Of a stretch of 64,000 nucleotides of DNA, positions 10,526 through 22,417 are shown in pieces. The notes beneath the pieces are model-generated. The model did not search any database, was not told the DNA's origin, and saw only the letters and a list, made by a program, of their open reading frames with translations. The stretch comes from Tritrichomonas musculus (lineage: Eukaryota; Parabasalia; Tritrichomonadida; Tritrichomonadidae): assembly GCA_039105265.1 (NCBI GenBank), contig JAPFFF010000016.1, positions 3,038,001-3,102,000 on the forward strand, in the 5' to 3' direction. The translations under genes were made by a program, and so were the position numbers. Every line of letters starts with the position of its first letter. Position 1 is the first letter of the stretch.

Positions 10526-10939
10526 ATCTTTGTAAGTTTTTATTCATGATTTTTTTTTTTTTTTCAATTTGTATTTTTGATCGGCATCTTCTCAATATTT
10601 TCTCGGTGTAATTCTATATAGAATCAGATTCCTTTGCCATTCTCATTTTATTGATAAAGTACCGTCGGTTTGGTGAAGATTGCTTCCATTTCTAAACTGA
10701 CATTCTAATTATTTTTGGACAATATTTTCCAAACATGAAAACCAAAAATAATATTTTTAATACCATTATTATTCTTTATATGTATTTGATGAGATAAAGA
10801 TTTATTGTTAGAATATAAGAGCTTCTTAAATTTAAAAAATTAAGCGGATTACAAAGTAAGTTTTTAACAGTTATGTATTAATTTCACAGAAAATATGAGA
10901 GTTTCCTACGTTCAGCAAAAACTACAATAGGAATTAATA
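10526..10939. other. intergenic region downstream of the importin gene
   Basis: AT-rich, with T-runs just after the stop codon and AATAAA-like signals. No gene or repeat is recognised. Confidence 0.4.
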
Positions 10940-11400
10940 AATTGGTTTCAATGCTTCGTTTTTTTCTTTTAAAAAAGAAAGCAACTTTTTGCATGCATTT
11001 GTATTTAGAAAAGAAGGAATTTCGAAAAATTAGAGAATGCATCATTGCCAATTGAAGCGGCATTAGAAGGAATTGCCATTTATAAAGAGATGAACAATCA
11101 TAAAAATATACGGTTTCCAATTCGAGTCATCGATGATGGAATGATTACTTCGATCAAAGACGAGCTTTTTTCGAATAAGCCATAGCCGTTGCTACTTCCA
11201 TCATTTGGAATTTCTTTAACTTTTGAATCATATTTGGTTGTTGCAGCACTTGACAGCGACAAAGATAGAGAACCTTTCAATCGCTTTAAAGATTTGTTTG
11301 CATTATGTGAAAATGTACAAAGGTTGGAAGCCGTTTGTACTAAAACAGGACTTCCTGCTCCCTTCAGCATCTTAAAAATATTTTCAATAAAAGATATAAG
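10940..11400 (-). pseudogene. decayed BspA-like leucine-rich repeat gene fragment
   Basis: On the minus strand, pieces of LRR_5 units appear in different frames: SSSLIEVIIPSSMTRIGNRIF, then YDCSSLYK, then MAIPSNAASIGNDAFSNFSKF. In a healthy gene these would follow each other directly, so at least two frameshifts lie between them. The upstream part (SFIENIFKMLKGAGSPVL) continues to near 11400, where a MITE begins. No start codon or full-length frame survives. This is an old relic of the same family as the gene at the left end of the window. Confidence 0.65.
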
Positions 11401-11410
11401 AATTAATATA

Positions 11411-11735
11411 TAGTCTAGAGTAAAACCCCCCTACCAAATGGAAACCCCCCCTACCAAATCTCTATATAAAAGAGTTAGAATCATAATATCATATATACAT
11501 ATAGATAAAATGTTCATTTGATAAAATAATTATTATTATTTAATAAATGTTTATTTTATATTTAGATATTAGTATTTAAAAATGCAATCTATTCAATTTT
11601 TTTATCGAAAAATTGAATAGAAAATTGTAGGTGGGTTTTCCACCAACGTACCTTTTGCCACCATTAAAGGCCAAAAATAGGTGAATAAAAATGGTAGGGG
11701 GTTTTCCATTGGGAGGGGGGTTTTCCAGTAGACTA
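11411..11735. mobile_element. 325-bp MITE with C-run-rich terminal inverted repeats, TA target site
   Basis: The left end is TAGTCTAGAGTAAAACCCCC and the right end is the reverse complement of TAGTCTACTGGAAAACCCCC. The repeats continue inward for about 45 bases and include a second run of C (ACCCCCCC and its complement). TA lies on both sides (11409-11410 and 11736-11737), as for Tc1/mariner-type elements. There is no ORF. The C-runs are conspicuous in such AT-rich DNA. Confidence 0.65.
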
Positions 11736-11913
11736 TATTCTGAGATATTAAGAAATTTGTTTTCTTGATATAAAAATCTAACAAATTTTTAAATCTTATT
11801 TTTTAGCTGAAAAAAGTATGAGTGGGGGTCATTCCGATTCCCCAAATTTCAGCTAAAAATTGAATGTGTGTCTTATTTTTTCAAGAAAAAAATTGAATGT
11901 AATTAAAAATTTT

Positions 11914-11931
11914 AAAAAGTGGCATTTCTCC
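11914..11931 (+). promoter_or_regulatory. candidate core promoter motif AAAAAGTGGCATTTCTCC
   Basis: It lies 41 bases upstream of the ATG of the BTB/Gly-rich gene. A near-identical string, AAAAAGTTTCATCTCT, lies 36 bases upstream of the preferred ATG of the GH13 gene at 49648. The shared form AAAAAGTKKCATYTCT at a constant distance suggests a core promoter element. Confidence 0.4.
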
Positions 11932-11954
11932 ATTTTTTCAAGTAATTCTATAAA

Positions 11955-14345
11955 ATGAGCCAAAATGATAGAAACGAACCTGTTCATATTAATGATTTTA
12001 TTAACACCGATGATGACAACTATGAAAATGATGATTTAATTACATTTGAGCTTAATTCGAAAAAAATTAATTTTTATTATTCCAAATTAACCAAATATTC
12101 CAAACGCATTCGTGATAAATATCTTTTTTCACATGTAAAAGATCACTTTCCTCAAGAACTTCAGCAATTCCAAGAAGAATCGAATTTATCACTATCGAGT
12201 ATTTTTTGTTTTTACCAAATTTTACAGCAAAATTTCGATATTAACGAGAATTCCAATTTCAAATACAACCAATGTGCCGATATTCTCAAAATATCAAAAG
12301 AATTCAAAATCAGAAAATTAAAGAAGCAAATGAACGATTACATTAACTCACACAGTAATGAAGTTGATTTTGTCATTGACATGATTCAATATGAAAATCA
12401 AAAAGAAAAAGTCAATAATAAACCAGATAATGATATCAAACCAGAAATCGAAGAAATATTACGAAACAAAATCGAGGAATGTTTATCCAATGACAAATTT
12501 GCTGAATTACCGATAGAAACGATTTATCGTATTATTGAAAAATGTGACAAAAAGATAATGATAAGTGACAAACTTTTTGATTTCATTAAAAAATCAATAA
12601 ATAAATATTACATTTTGTTTCAATTTGTTGAAGCAGAACAACTTTCAGAAGATCATCTTTTAGAATTATGTGATCTTTATTCAAAAATGGATCAACAAAG
12701 TAAGTATTATTTCAATTACATGCGATTCAATTTAAATTTGCTCTCTGAAATGTTAAATAAAAGACAATCATTAGAGTTAATTAATCAATTTCAACAAAAT
12801 AAAATGGCTGAATTGGAAAAAATTAATCAATCTCAACAGAATAAAATGAATGAATTGGAAACAATTAATCAATCTCAACAAAATAAAGTGAATGAATTAG
12901 AAAATCAAATGAGCCAAATTCAAATGCAATTTCAAAAACTATTTCAATTTATGGAACAACAAAAAAATAGCAAAAATGATGAATATGAATTAGCAATTAA
13001 ACAATTAAATAGTGAAATAAAAGAATTAAGAGAAACAGCAGATCAATTAAATAAAAAATTGAAAATTTCTGAAGAAGAAAAAGATATAATAGAAAAATCA
13101 AACAAAGAACTTCAAGAAAAATTGGACAAAGAACTTTCTCCATTTAAAGCTGTAATTATACCAAACGTTAAAAATGGTTTAATAATTAACGCTCGAATTA
13201 AATTGGTTTTAAGCAAAGGAACACTTGATAGCAGCCTGAGCAAATACATAGTCAGCACAAGTGATGCGAAAACAATTGGACCTGAAGCCTATCAAAAAGG
13301 AGGAGCAATCACTTCACTTGATATAAATACTGTTGATTTCATTTGCAAATCAGGCACATACTTCGTGAGATGCATCGTTTTCACCGATAATGGATTATCA
13401 CAGGAATTTGTGAGCAACAAAGTAACGACAAGTGGAACAAGTTTATTATTCGGTTTTAAAGGTGAACAAGAAGAGTTTTCTATTTTACCAGGAAAATACA
13501 AACTTGAGGTTTGGGGAGGACAAGGTGGTGATTCGACTGGAAAACGATATAAAGGTTGTGAAAATACACCAAATAGTAAAGGAGGTTTGGGCGGTTATTC
13601 ATGTGGAATTCTCAAATTGAACGAAATGGAGAAGATTCACGTCTTTGTTGGAGGTGCAGGTAGAGAAGGAAGCTCGAGCGATGGTGATACTACGGAAGGC
13701 AGTTTTCCAGATGGAGGAGGAACAAAAACAGGCCATTCTGATCAGAGTGGTGGTTCAACAAGTGTTCCTGGCACAGGAGGAGGTTCTACATCAATTCGAC
13801 TCATAAACAAAACAGACTACCATCGAGTAATTGTTGCTGGTGGTGGTGGAGGAGCAAGCGGAAATAGTGTATACACTGATTCTGGTGGATTTGGAGGAGG
13901 AACGACTGGAGGCAACGTTTGTTATTGTGGAGGTACAGAAAATCAAGGTTCAGGCACTCAAACAGGCAGCACATGCGGATTAGGAGGTGGCGCTAACGGT
14001 GATCCTGGTGAATTTGGCAAGGGAGCTACAGGAAAGTACATACAAGGCCGTGATTCAGGCGGTGGTGGTGGAGGAGGTTGGTACGGTGGAGGTAGTGGCG
14101 GTTATGGAGGTAGTTATAATTGTTCTAGTGGTGGTGGCGGTTCAGGATGGGTTTTCACTGAATCGAGTTTCAATGAGTGGCAGAAAGGAGATTTCACAAA
14201 ATCTTCCAAATTCCTTCTGAACAGCGCGTACCATCTAACGGATGCATTAACACTAAATGGAGACCAAGAACTTCCACTTCCAAACGGAAATGGAACTGAG
14301 AAAGGCCACCGTGGTAATGGTTATGCAAAAATCACAATAGAATAA
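11955..14345 (+). CDS. BTB-like, coiled-coil, ALK-type glycine-rich domain protein
   Basis: 796 codons. Residues about 20-140 form a divergent BTB-like module (LITFELNSKKINFYYSKLTKYS). Helices follow, then a coiled coil at about 270-390 that contains tandem NQSQQNKMNELETI-type 14-residue repeats. The C-terminal 330 residues are a Gly_rich domain like that of ALK/LTK receptors: YKLEVWGGQGGDS, GGLGGYSCGILKLNEMEKIHV, RVIVAGGGGGASG and long Gly runs, ending in GNGYAKITIE. The middle domain (FKAVIIPNVKNGLIINARIK) is unassigned. Many trichomonad proteins share this layout; the function is unknown. No signal peptide or membrane segment is visible, so unlike ALK it is probably intracellular. Confidence 0.82.
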   Translation: MSQNDRNEPVHINDFINTDDDNYENDDLITFELNSKKINFYYSKLTKYSKRIRDKYLFSHVKDHFPQELQQFQEESNLSLSSIFCFYQILQQNFDINENSNFKYNQCADILKISKEFKIRKLKKQMNDYINSHSNEVDFVIDMIQYENQKEKVNNKPDNDIKPEIEEILRNKIEECLSNDKFAELPIETIYRIIEKCDKKIMISDKLFDFIKKSINKYYILFQFVEAEQLSEDHLLELCDLYSKMDQQSKYYFNYMRFNLNLLSEMLNKRQSLELINQFQQNKMAELEKINQSQQNKMNELETINQSQQNKVNELENQMSQIQMQFQKLFQFMEQQKNSKNDEYELAIKQLNSEIKELRETADQLNKKLKISEEEKDIIEKSNKELQEKLDKELSPFKAVIIPNVKNGLIINARIKLVLSKGTLDSSLSKYIVSTSDAKTIGPEAYQKGGAITSLDINTVDFICKSGTYFVRCIVFTDNGLSQEFVSNKVTTSGTSLLFGFKGEQEEFSILPGKYKLEVWGGQGGDSTGKRYKGCENTPNSKGGLGGYSCGILKLNEMEKIHVFVGGAGREGSSSDGDTTEGSFPDGGGTKTGHSDQSGGSTSVPGTGGGSTSIRLINKTDYHRVIVAGGGGGASGNSVYTDSGGFGGGTTGGNVCYCGGTENQGSGTQTGSTCGLGGGANGDPGEFGKGATGKYIQGRDSGGGGGGGWYGGGSGGYGGSYNCSSGGGGSGWVFTESSFNEWQKGDFTKSSKFLLNSAYHLTDALTLNGDQELPLPNGNGTEKGHRGNGYAKITIE

Positions 14346-15024
14346 ATGCTTCACTTTGAACCTCATTCTTGAGTTATATATATTTATAAAATACAAATAC
14401 CATATGAAAGATAAGAAAACTATCATATAATTCTTTAATATCTTGCAAAATAAAATCTCTAAATTTATCACCATTTTTCTTTATAAATATATTATTAATT
14501 CGAATAATAAAAAGGGAATTTAGCTCTTTTATTTATATAAAATATTTCATTATTCTTTTCTTATTTTTCAACAAAGTTTTTCAATCATTTATTTTCTTTT
14601 CAATCACAATCTTTTTCTTAACCACAAGCATCTTCAATCAACACTTTCCATATCAACTTTTTTTTAATTTTCAATTTTTTGTTGCATAATAGTCTTCTTT
14701 TCTATCCTTATTTTATTATCGATTAAATTTATTATCTAAACATATATAATTATAACTAATTCAGACCAAATGTCACTTTTTAAGCCAAAAATTATCAGTC
14801 ATTATGTCATAAAAAGTGCAATATTTTAATACAAGTTTATTGCGAAATTATTTATTGTCAATATATCACCGTAACTATGACGAATAAATATTTTTCATCT
14901 TGATCTCCCAGATGGTCAAAATTTTCGAAATCATAATAAAAAAATGAAACCAATATACAAACCTTATAAATAATTAATTCAAAGAAACACCAAAATCACA
15001 TTTTATAAATAAAATATTTATTCA
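14346..15024. other. AT-rich intergenic region
   Basis: About 680 bases between the Gly-rich gene and the decayed minus-strand gene. It is T-rich with several T-runs; no gene, RNA or repeat is recognised. Confidence 0.4.
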
Positions 15025-15560
15025 TTATTTAATTGATAAAACTAGTTCTTTGACTTCACCAAAAAGTTTCTCGAATTGTTCATTCTCGCCGTGTTCGAGA
15101 GTGATATTCAATTTGAGTTCATTATTCCACTGCCTTGTGCATTTGAACTCCACTATCAAGTCTGACTCACCCGACTTCGGAACCACTCAACTCCCTTCAT
15201 CGTGAGCATCGCCCGCAAGCTGCACATAACGCACACGACTTCACTATGAATGCCAGCAATCACTTCTCCATGATCTTCATTGGAGGCATCCAAAGAGGAG
15301 CTTACTGACCAGGAGAGCGAGTTATAGACCAAATTCTTGTTGAGCTGCGCGAGGATGATCTTGGCATTTGTGCGGCACGATGATGTGAGCTCGGCGTTGA
15401 TTTCTTCCTCGCTTGCGTAGAAGCCGTGTTTCATCAGAGCGTCGTAGGCAACCGATCGAGAGTCGATGGATCGATCGGACTGTCTAATGGAGGGACCGGA
15501 AGTGGCTTCGGCAATTTGTACTCGTCGGGGAGGCCGATTCGGAATACTGGGTGGCTTTTG
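15025..15560 (-). pseudogene. decayed 3' part of an unrecognised host gene
   Basis: Reading the minus strand from 15560 to the stop at 15025, three frames in turn look protein-like: FRIGLPDEYKLPKPLPVP, then SVAYDALMKHGFYASEEEI to LRAMLTMKGV, then SESDLIVEFKCTRQWNNELK ending in ELVLSIK. The sequence is clearly more GC-rich than its flanks and keeps a codon-like pattern, so it is likely the 3' portion of a real gene that has lost its 5' end and gained at least two frameshifts. I do not recognise the family. Confidence 0.45.
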
Positions 15561-15889
15561 GGAGATACAAAATTTTTTTCAGATTTTTTTGAGGCTCGAT
15601 ACATTGATACAAAATTTTTTTCAAAAAATAGTCTTTAAGATTACTCTGAAACACTTTTTTTTAGTCTTCGATATTAAAAATTAATAAAAAAAAGCAATGA
15701 TTTATTTTAATATGTTTTTTTAAAACTTGCACAATTGTTAACAGCCTGAAGATAATAGTCTAGGAATAATTATCTGAGAACAAAATCTGAAAATAATAAT
15801 TTGAGGATATAAATCTTGAAAATAAATATAAGAAATAGTATCTGGTTTTTCAAAGAATAAAAACTAGCTTTAATAAAATGGTAGTTATA
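15561..15889. other. AT-rich non-coding stretch
   Basis: No gene or repeat is recognised between the decayed gene and the transposon to its right. Confidence 0.4.
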
Positions 15890-17767
15890 GGTGGACTCGA
15901 ACTTAATCTCCTAAAAAGTCGTAAATAGGAATAAAAGTCTAAAAAGTTTATCTCAAAAAATCATTAATTTCATCTAATTCGTCATTAAAATATTCTATTC
16001 ACTCAAAAGTTTATCTCAAAAAGTCTCTCAATTTATAACTAACTAGAAAAACATTTATACCAAAAAATCAAATTATTATGGCTATGTCTCGAACTTTTTT
16101 GATCAAAAAATCTTTGAAATTATGCCAAATACTCTTTTTTTTTTTTTTTTTTTTTTTTTGAAATATTTTTTTTTCTTGCAGGAATGAGAACCTTTTTCTA
16201 GGAAAAAGTAGGTTATATCCCCCAAAATATCTTTTTTAGAAAATTAATTTTCATTTTACATAAAAAGGCCAGTCATGAATTAATATGTATTATAGATTCT
16301 CAATTTTCTTCAAAATTGTAATAATTTCTATATTTATTTTTAAACTATTCTTATTAAAATCATATAATTTATGAATAAAAATTTCAAGTCTTATATAAAG
16401 TGAATTCGTCGAATTCAATTCGATACATTATTATAAAATAAACTTTCCATTGAATATTTATCGTATTGCATTGAATTTTTATCGTATTGCATTGAATAGA
16501 GTAGCTGAAACTAAAAAGTAGCGTTTTACAACCGTTTTTTATATTGAAAATGTTTTATGTAAAATATTCAAAAAATTGTTTATGCCTTTTTTGATATCTT
16601 AATAAATATTCATTTAAATATATTAATTATATTATTTCTATAATTATTTTTTAATATATGAAATAAAAAGTAAAAATAATTACACTTTCATTTTTATATA
16701 CGATATTTGATATCAGATTTCTTGTAAAAACAAATTTTTGTTCATAATCTATGATTAAATTGGTATAAAATTATGATAAATAATGTAACGTCTCTTTAAA
16801 TTAGATGAATTTATATTTTTACTGATAATCAACAAATTATTAAAAAACAAACCTATTAAATGCTTTATAAGACTGAAAACCTATTTACACTATATCACTA
16901 AACAAACATATTAATGAGAATAATGCTATATTTATTTAACATCAATGCTATCATGAAATATATTATTTAAAAATATTCAGAAAACATAAAGACTCTATAA
17001 AAACACTGATAAAAGAAATGCTATCTAATGCTATACCATTAATTTAAAATTCAAACCGAATTTAACTAATTCGAAAAAATATTAAATATTTCCAATATTT
17101 CTCGTATTGCCTTCTTTAAACTCAAAAAGATCCCATATTTCAAAAATACTTTTTTATAGATATTGTAATGGTAATAATTATTTTTCCTTATTTCTTTTAT
17201 TGATCATTTTAGAATGCATTTACACTTTCCCCTCAATAAATTGAATTTAAATTCTGGGAACCATGCAATTTTCTGAAAAACCGCCGTTTTATATAAAACC
17301 TTAGTTATACAGCATTTTTCAGCTCACCTTGCAGTATAGAAAATTGAAGAAAATTCGTTGCAGTTTGATTCAAAATTGAGCTGTTTATTTTGATTATTTT
17401 GGGATTTGAATGTTGTAAAATTCTCTAAAAAATCTATCTTGATAAATAAAAGTTTACTTCATAATATTTATTTAAAATTAGAATTAACCCACAAATAAAA
17501 GTATATTTCATGATATAACAAGGATTTATTTAATTTATAAAATGAAATAAATATTTTTGAAAAAAAAAATTTTTCTTTTATCTACGAAAACACCAAATAA
17601 TCAAAATAATCGTCTCAATTTTGACTTAAACCATAACGAAATCCCCACAATTTTCTATACTGCAAAGTGAGATTAAAAATGCTGTAAATTGAGCGACTTT
17701 TTGAGATAAACTTTTTAGACTTTTATTCCTATTTACGACTTTTTAGGAGATCAAGTTCGAGTCCACA
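15890..17767. mobile_element. 1.88-kb non-autonomous DNA transposon, TA target site
   Basis: The ends are about 75-bp inverted repeats starting GTGGACTCGAACTT and continuing through CCTAAAAAGTCGTAAATAGG (left) and its complement at the right, with one or two mismatches. TA flanks both ends (15888-15889 and 17768-17769), pointing to the Tc1/mariner superfamily. No transposase frame is present. A poly-T tract lies at 16138-16159 and a separate foldback repeat sits inside near the right end. Confidence 0.65.
17308..17688. repeat. foldback repeat nested in the 1.88-kb transposon
   Basis: The arm at 17308-17404 (TACAGCATTTTT, GCAGTATAGAAAATTG, CAAAATTGAG, TTTTGATTATTT) is matched in inverse order by 17590-17688 with roughly 80 percent identity; about 185 bases lie between the arms. 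It is a small foldback MITE or an older transposon end pair. No ORF. Confidence 0.55.
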
Positions 17768-18637
17768 TATATAATGTTCAATGATCTTTTAATAATTATT
17801 AACAAATATAAAAATTTTTGAAATATATTTATCGTTCTATTCAGAATAAAAGTACGTTATATACAGAAAAAGTTCTTTTTCATCTCTGATCTTGTTAGTT
17901 CTCAAAAAGTTGATGTTGTTAATTTATTATTAAAAAGTGAGATCCTTTCTGGTTACCTAGTCAGCATTCCTTGCCAGGAAATCTTACTCATAAATGTTTG
18001 ATTTTTTTTCTCATACATTTAAAGGTATAGATAATTTTTTTAAATTTTGAATGGTTTATTCTTTGAAAAAGTTCAAGAACCAACTTTACCTTTAAACTAA
18101 ATTAAAATATTAAAATCGAGTTTATCTCAAATTAGAAGGCATCTCCTTTAAATCAAATAAATAATGTGATTTTTGAGTATTAATCATAATTAAAGAAAAT
18201 GTTTTTTAAAAAGAGTTATGACAACCATTATCGATTTTGAAAAAAGAATAAAAATTCCATCAACAATTTTAATCAGGTTAGCATTATTATTCTTTTTTGT
18301 CATTGATGTTGGCAACCTGTATTTTGAATTATTTTTTACATAAAAAATCATAATGATGACCACAAAGACAATTAAAATATTTACCTTTTATTCATTAAAA
18401 AGAACTGCTTAATGGCAGTATATTTGTAATTGATTATATGCCAATAAATATGAATAAATATGTAAACCATCTAAGATGAATTCCGATCAATTTTTTGTAA
18501 AAAAAATTTTAAATTGTTCCTTTAAAAAACAAGGCATTAAATATCATTATTTTTATAATTAGCATGATGTTATAATACGCATAATTTTAATTTTCATAAA
18601 AAAATGGGAATTATTTTTGTTTAATTTAAAATATATA
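17768..18637. other. AT-rich non-coding spacer between two transposons
   Basis: No gene is visible. Several AAAAAGT motifs occur (for example near 17915, 17933 and 18066). Confidence 0.35.
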
Positions 18638-20101
18638 TAGTTGGTGGACATAATAATGTTTTTGGGACATAATCATGTTTGCTCAACTTTTTGAATGGTA
18701 CACAAAAATAAAACACATTTTTCTCAATACTTTTTAAAGATAATTTGATAATATTATATACTTTATTAATGTATTTTATGTACATCATTATTTAATTAAA
18801 TGAGCTATTATATTTGTGATTTATATGAAATTTTGCCATTAATGTAAAAAAAAGTTAAAATGCTTATTTTATTCTCAATAATTGAAACTTGGGATTTAAT
18901 AATAATATCATTAATTCATAATCAGTAATGATATAATTTTGTCAGATAATTGATATCTAAAAACTTTCATATAAGAAAATTTTGATGCACAAAATAAAGT
19001 TAAAAATCATATCACTTTTTTGTTTTTTTCCAATAAAAAATAAAAACTTTTAAATTTTTATTTAAATATTTGATATAATGCATATAGTATAATGATATTG
19101 AAAGAATAAAATTGGCGGTTCTACTCAAGATCTATTACCTTAATGAAAAAGAGTAACTTCTGAAATAACTGAAAAAGACTTTCAATTTTAGACATTGAGA
19201 AAATATTTTCATTATTTTAATAGTTCTTCTATACTTATCTAATATTTATTGATTAATTGCTATTTTTAATGCTATTATAATAGAAAAAAATAAAAAAGTG
19301 TAATTTGTATATTTCTTAGAAAAACCTGAAATCTTGATGGGCAACAATGATTTTTAGAGGATTAATAATATATTTCATTGTATGTATTATCAAATAATGT
19401 AATTCTGAAATCATATCAATTATGTATGAGTGATTTATGAATGATTTTGAATGAAAAAAAGAAAAATGAAATTTTTCCAAGATTGATTCTTTTTCAACCA
19501 TATTATTATATTTAATATATTATATGCATCATATAGATGATTAATACTGCATCTAATTTGAAATAAAATAAACTCATTTTTCAAAATTAGTAATTTTGTA
19601 TGAATGATTTTTGTCATATTTTGAAAACACTTTTTCTTTTTATATAATTATTATTTCAATAAATTCTTTTCTAAAATATAATATATACATTATATTCTAA
19701 AATAATAACTATGTTAGAGCAAATTAAAACAACCTTTTTTTTATGGTAAAAGCATGAAATGTGATATGAAATGAGTTTTTTGAGTAGTGAAATGAAAATG
19801 AAACCATTTTTTCTAATTATCTATTTTATTTCAATAAATAATAATGATACATTTTAATTATAGATGAAAAGTAAATTATAATTTTTTTCAAATAATAAAA
19901 AAATATTCAGAAATTAAAAATTCGATATCATATTTATGATCAAATTTAGTTTGATAAAAGTGAATGAAAATCGGGGAATAAAATGTATCCAATATGATAT
20001 TAATTGTTCTACAATTGTTTTTTTAAAAGTCCAATTTGAATATATAGAAATGATGTGAAAACATAATTATGTCTCCAAAACAGAATTATGTCCACCAACT
20101 A
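18638..20101. mobile_element. 1.46-kb non-autonomous DNA transposon, TA target site
   Basis: The left end TAGTTGGTGGACATAAT and its inverted copy at the right extend over about 40 bases (GACATAAT recurs twice in each arm). TA flanks both ends (18636-18637 and 20102-20103). The inside is AT-rich with only short chance ORFs, so it depends on a Tc1/mariner-type transposase from elsewhere. Confidence 0.65.
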
Positions 20102-20382
20102 TAATAACATTTAAAAAGTTCTACCTGAGTTTTTACATTGAATTTTTTATTGAAATTAAAAGATAGTTGAGAGACATAAATATTTATTTCAGAAAAATCT
20201 TTTATCTGCTTTTCTCAATTTTCAATTAATCTAAAATATTGAAAAAGTTCTACTGATTGTTTTATATTGAAATTTTGTATGAAAAAGTTACCTTAAGAAT
20301 TATTTGTAATAAATCATTTTACATTTTAAAAAAAAAAAAAAGTAAAATTATCATTATTTAGTTTTTACTAAATAAAATTCTT
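20102..20382. other. downstream region of the transporter gene with repeated AAAAAGTTCTAC motifs
   Basis: AAAAAGTTCTACCTGAG (about 20114), AAAAAGTTCTACTGAT (about 20237) and AAAAAGTTACC (about 20282) occur within 170 bases, each followed by a TTTTAYATTGAA-like string. The same pair appears inverted near 23735-23785. Their role is unknown. Confidence 0.35.
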
Positions 20383-21789
20383 TTACAAAGAATTTGGATG
20401 ATCTGAGCCTGATGATTCATCATCATTGTCATTTTCAGAATTTTCAATTTCACGTGATGGAACGATAACAAACCAACTCATGATGACTGCGACAACACCA
20501 CCAACGCATCCTGATCCAATCATGAATTTAGGATTGAAATGCCAAAGGTTTCCTAAAGCAAGTCCAACGACAACGTTTGCGAAGATTTGACCAATAACGT
20601 TGAAAGAGTTCAAAATAGCAAGATGAGAACCAAGAGTACTTGAAGGAACGCTCAAAGAAACGATAGCTCCTGGAACTGAACCTGCAATACAACCTGGGAG
20701 ACCATATAAGCAAATCCAAATGAGCATGCAAACATACTTTTGGGTGATGAACATAACAAGAATCAAGCCAGTTGTGTACAAAATTGAACCAATGAACAAT
20801 GAAAGTTTGAAACCTAATTTGTTAACAACAAATGTGTTGAACCAGCTGTAAGTGAAGCAAATAAGACTGTTTGCCAAGTTAACAGTGAAGAAGAATGACA
20901 TTCCTTTTTGATATCTCTTTTTTTCATCTGAATCATGAAGTGTGTTTTCACCTTTGAAAATGTTCTTTCCATAAAAGTCGGATTCAAAGCAACCTTTTTC
21001 ATAGTTCATTGCACTGTTCATAACAAAGAAAATATCTGCAATGAGTGCTGGCTTTGGAATTGTCCTAATTGTGGTGATGAGCTCAAGAATTGGGTTTTTG
21101 GCATCAGGTGGTTTCTCAAGTAATGGCTCTTCTGGGCAAGCAGCACAGGTAACAATAATTGAAACAACTCCAACAATGATTCCGAAAACGAGAAGGAATG
21201 TTTCGTTATCTGCAAATCCGATATATTTATAAACTTCGAATGTTCCAAGAAGACTTGTAAGAATACCAGTAGCTGAACCAACAATAGAGTAAATGTTTGA
21301 CATCCAAACTTGTTGTGAATCTGGACAATTGTCAGAAACAATGGCACGCATTGGTCCTCCATAAACTGATGCTCCTGCAAACCAAAACAAGATAAATACA
21401 ATGAAAATACCTGTCGTAGCTCCTTTTGCATTATTACCTCCGATCTTTCCTCCAATCTTATCAGCGAAAGCGACACAAAGCATTCCAACAACACAAAAAG
21501 CAGCTGAACCAACGATGTAAATTCTCCTTCTTCCCCATTTGAAAGTGCACTGGTCGGAGTAAGCTGAGAAAATTGGCTGAATGAAGAACACTTCAACAAT
21601 ACCTGCAAGGAAAACGCATTGATTTGCAGTTCCAATAATACCAATCTTGTTCATGATTGGTGTTGACAAGTTGAAAATTAAAGTCCAGTTGATGGAGTTG
21701 AAGAAACCTCCTGCTGACATTGCAAGCATTCTGAAGATGGAGATCTTGTCTCTCTTGGCTAATGGAATCCAATCGTCGTCACGTCCCAT
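20383..21789 (-). CDS. MFS transporter of the SLC45 / sucrose-proton symporter type
   Basis: 468 codons with about 12 membrane segments. WGRRRIYIVGSAAF after the second to third helix is the D/WGRRRP signature loop of GPH and SUT-type carriers, and GASVYGGPMRAIVSDNCP and the late GCIAGSVPGAIVSLSVP fit SLC45. Residues about 225-300 form a long central loop, and the tail is acidic (DNDDESSGSD). It probably takes up a sugar with protons across the plasma membrane or a vacuolar membrane. A TCATTATTTTAATA initiator-like string lies about 25 bases upstream of the ATG. The exact substrate cannot be read from sequence. Confidence 0.8.
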   Translation of the reverse strand: MGRDDDWIPLAKRDKISIFRMLAMSAGGFFNSINWTLIFNLSTPIMNKIGIIGTANQCVFLAGIVEVFFIQPIFSAYSDQCTFKWGRRRIYIVGSAAFCVVGMLCVAFADKIGGKIGGNNAKGATTGIFIVFILFWFAGASVYGGPMRAIVSDNCPDSQQVWMSNIYSIVGSATGILTSLLGTFEVYKYIGFADNETFLLVFGIIVGVVSIIVTCAACPEEPLLEKPPDAKNPILELITTIRTIPKPALIADIFFVMNSAMNYEKGCFESDFYGKNIFKGENTLHDSDEKKRYQKGMSFFFTVNLANSLICFTYSWFNTFVVNKLGFKLSLFIGSILYTTGLILVMFITQKYVCMLIWICLYGLPGCIAGSVPGAIVSLSVPSSTLGSHLAILNSFNVIGQIFANVVVGLALGNLWHFNPKFMIGSGCVGGVVAVIMSWFVIVPSREIENSENDNDDESSGSDHPNSL

Positions 21790-22417
21790 TTCTTCTTTTG
21801 ATTATTAAAATAATGATATGAATTTTGCTTGATTAGTTTTTCATTGTATTTTTTATGTTGAAATTACTATTTAACGCTTCACCTTTTTTTTAAATATCAA
21901 AATCCTTTTGAATTTTAGTTCACGATTTGTAAAATAAAAAATATATATAATCATTGATTCCATATGTTTTTTTAGGTATTACAATGAAACAAATGCTTTT
22001 TCATGTTTATTTTTTATTATTTATTGATTATTTTTTCAAAATACTCACTTTTTTGAATGCAATAAAAAATAATATATCATATTAAAAAGTGGCTACCTAT
22101 AAGTATTTCTCATTTTTAAATGGGCTCTTAAAAACAAATATTGAATAATTATATACCAATAACATTTACTTTGATGACATTTCCATGAACCTATGTAAAA
22201 TTATGATAAATCAAATAAATAAAAAATTGGTAAAATTGAATAAATTTAATACAAATATGAAAAAAGACGGTTTAATTCAAAAAATAATTGGGTACAACTT
22301 TTTCTTAAATAATTTAAAGTTTTTTTAAAATAATATTAGTAAATTAGAATTTAATTTAAAAAAAAGAAATAGTATTACTATTATAATAATAAATTTTGAA
22401 ATGAAGTTTTATTACAA
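21790..22417. other. intergenic region between transporter and Myb genes
   Basis: 628 AT-rich bases that hold the transporter promoter on the minus strand. One AAAAAGTGGCTACC motif occurs at about 22083. Nothing else is recognised. Confidence 0.4.
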
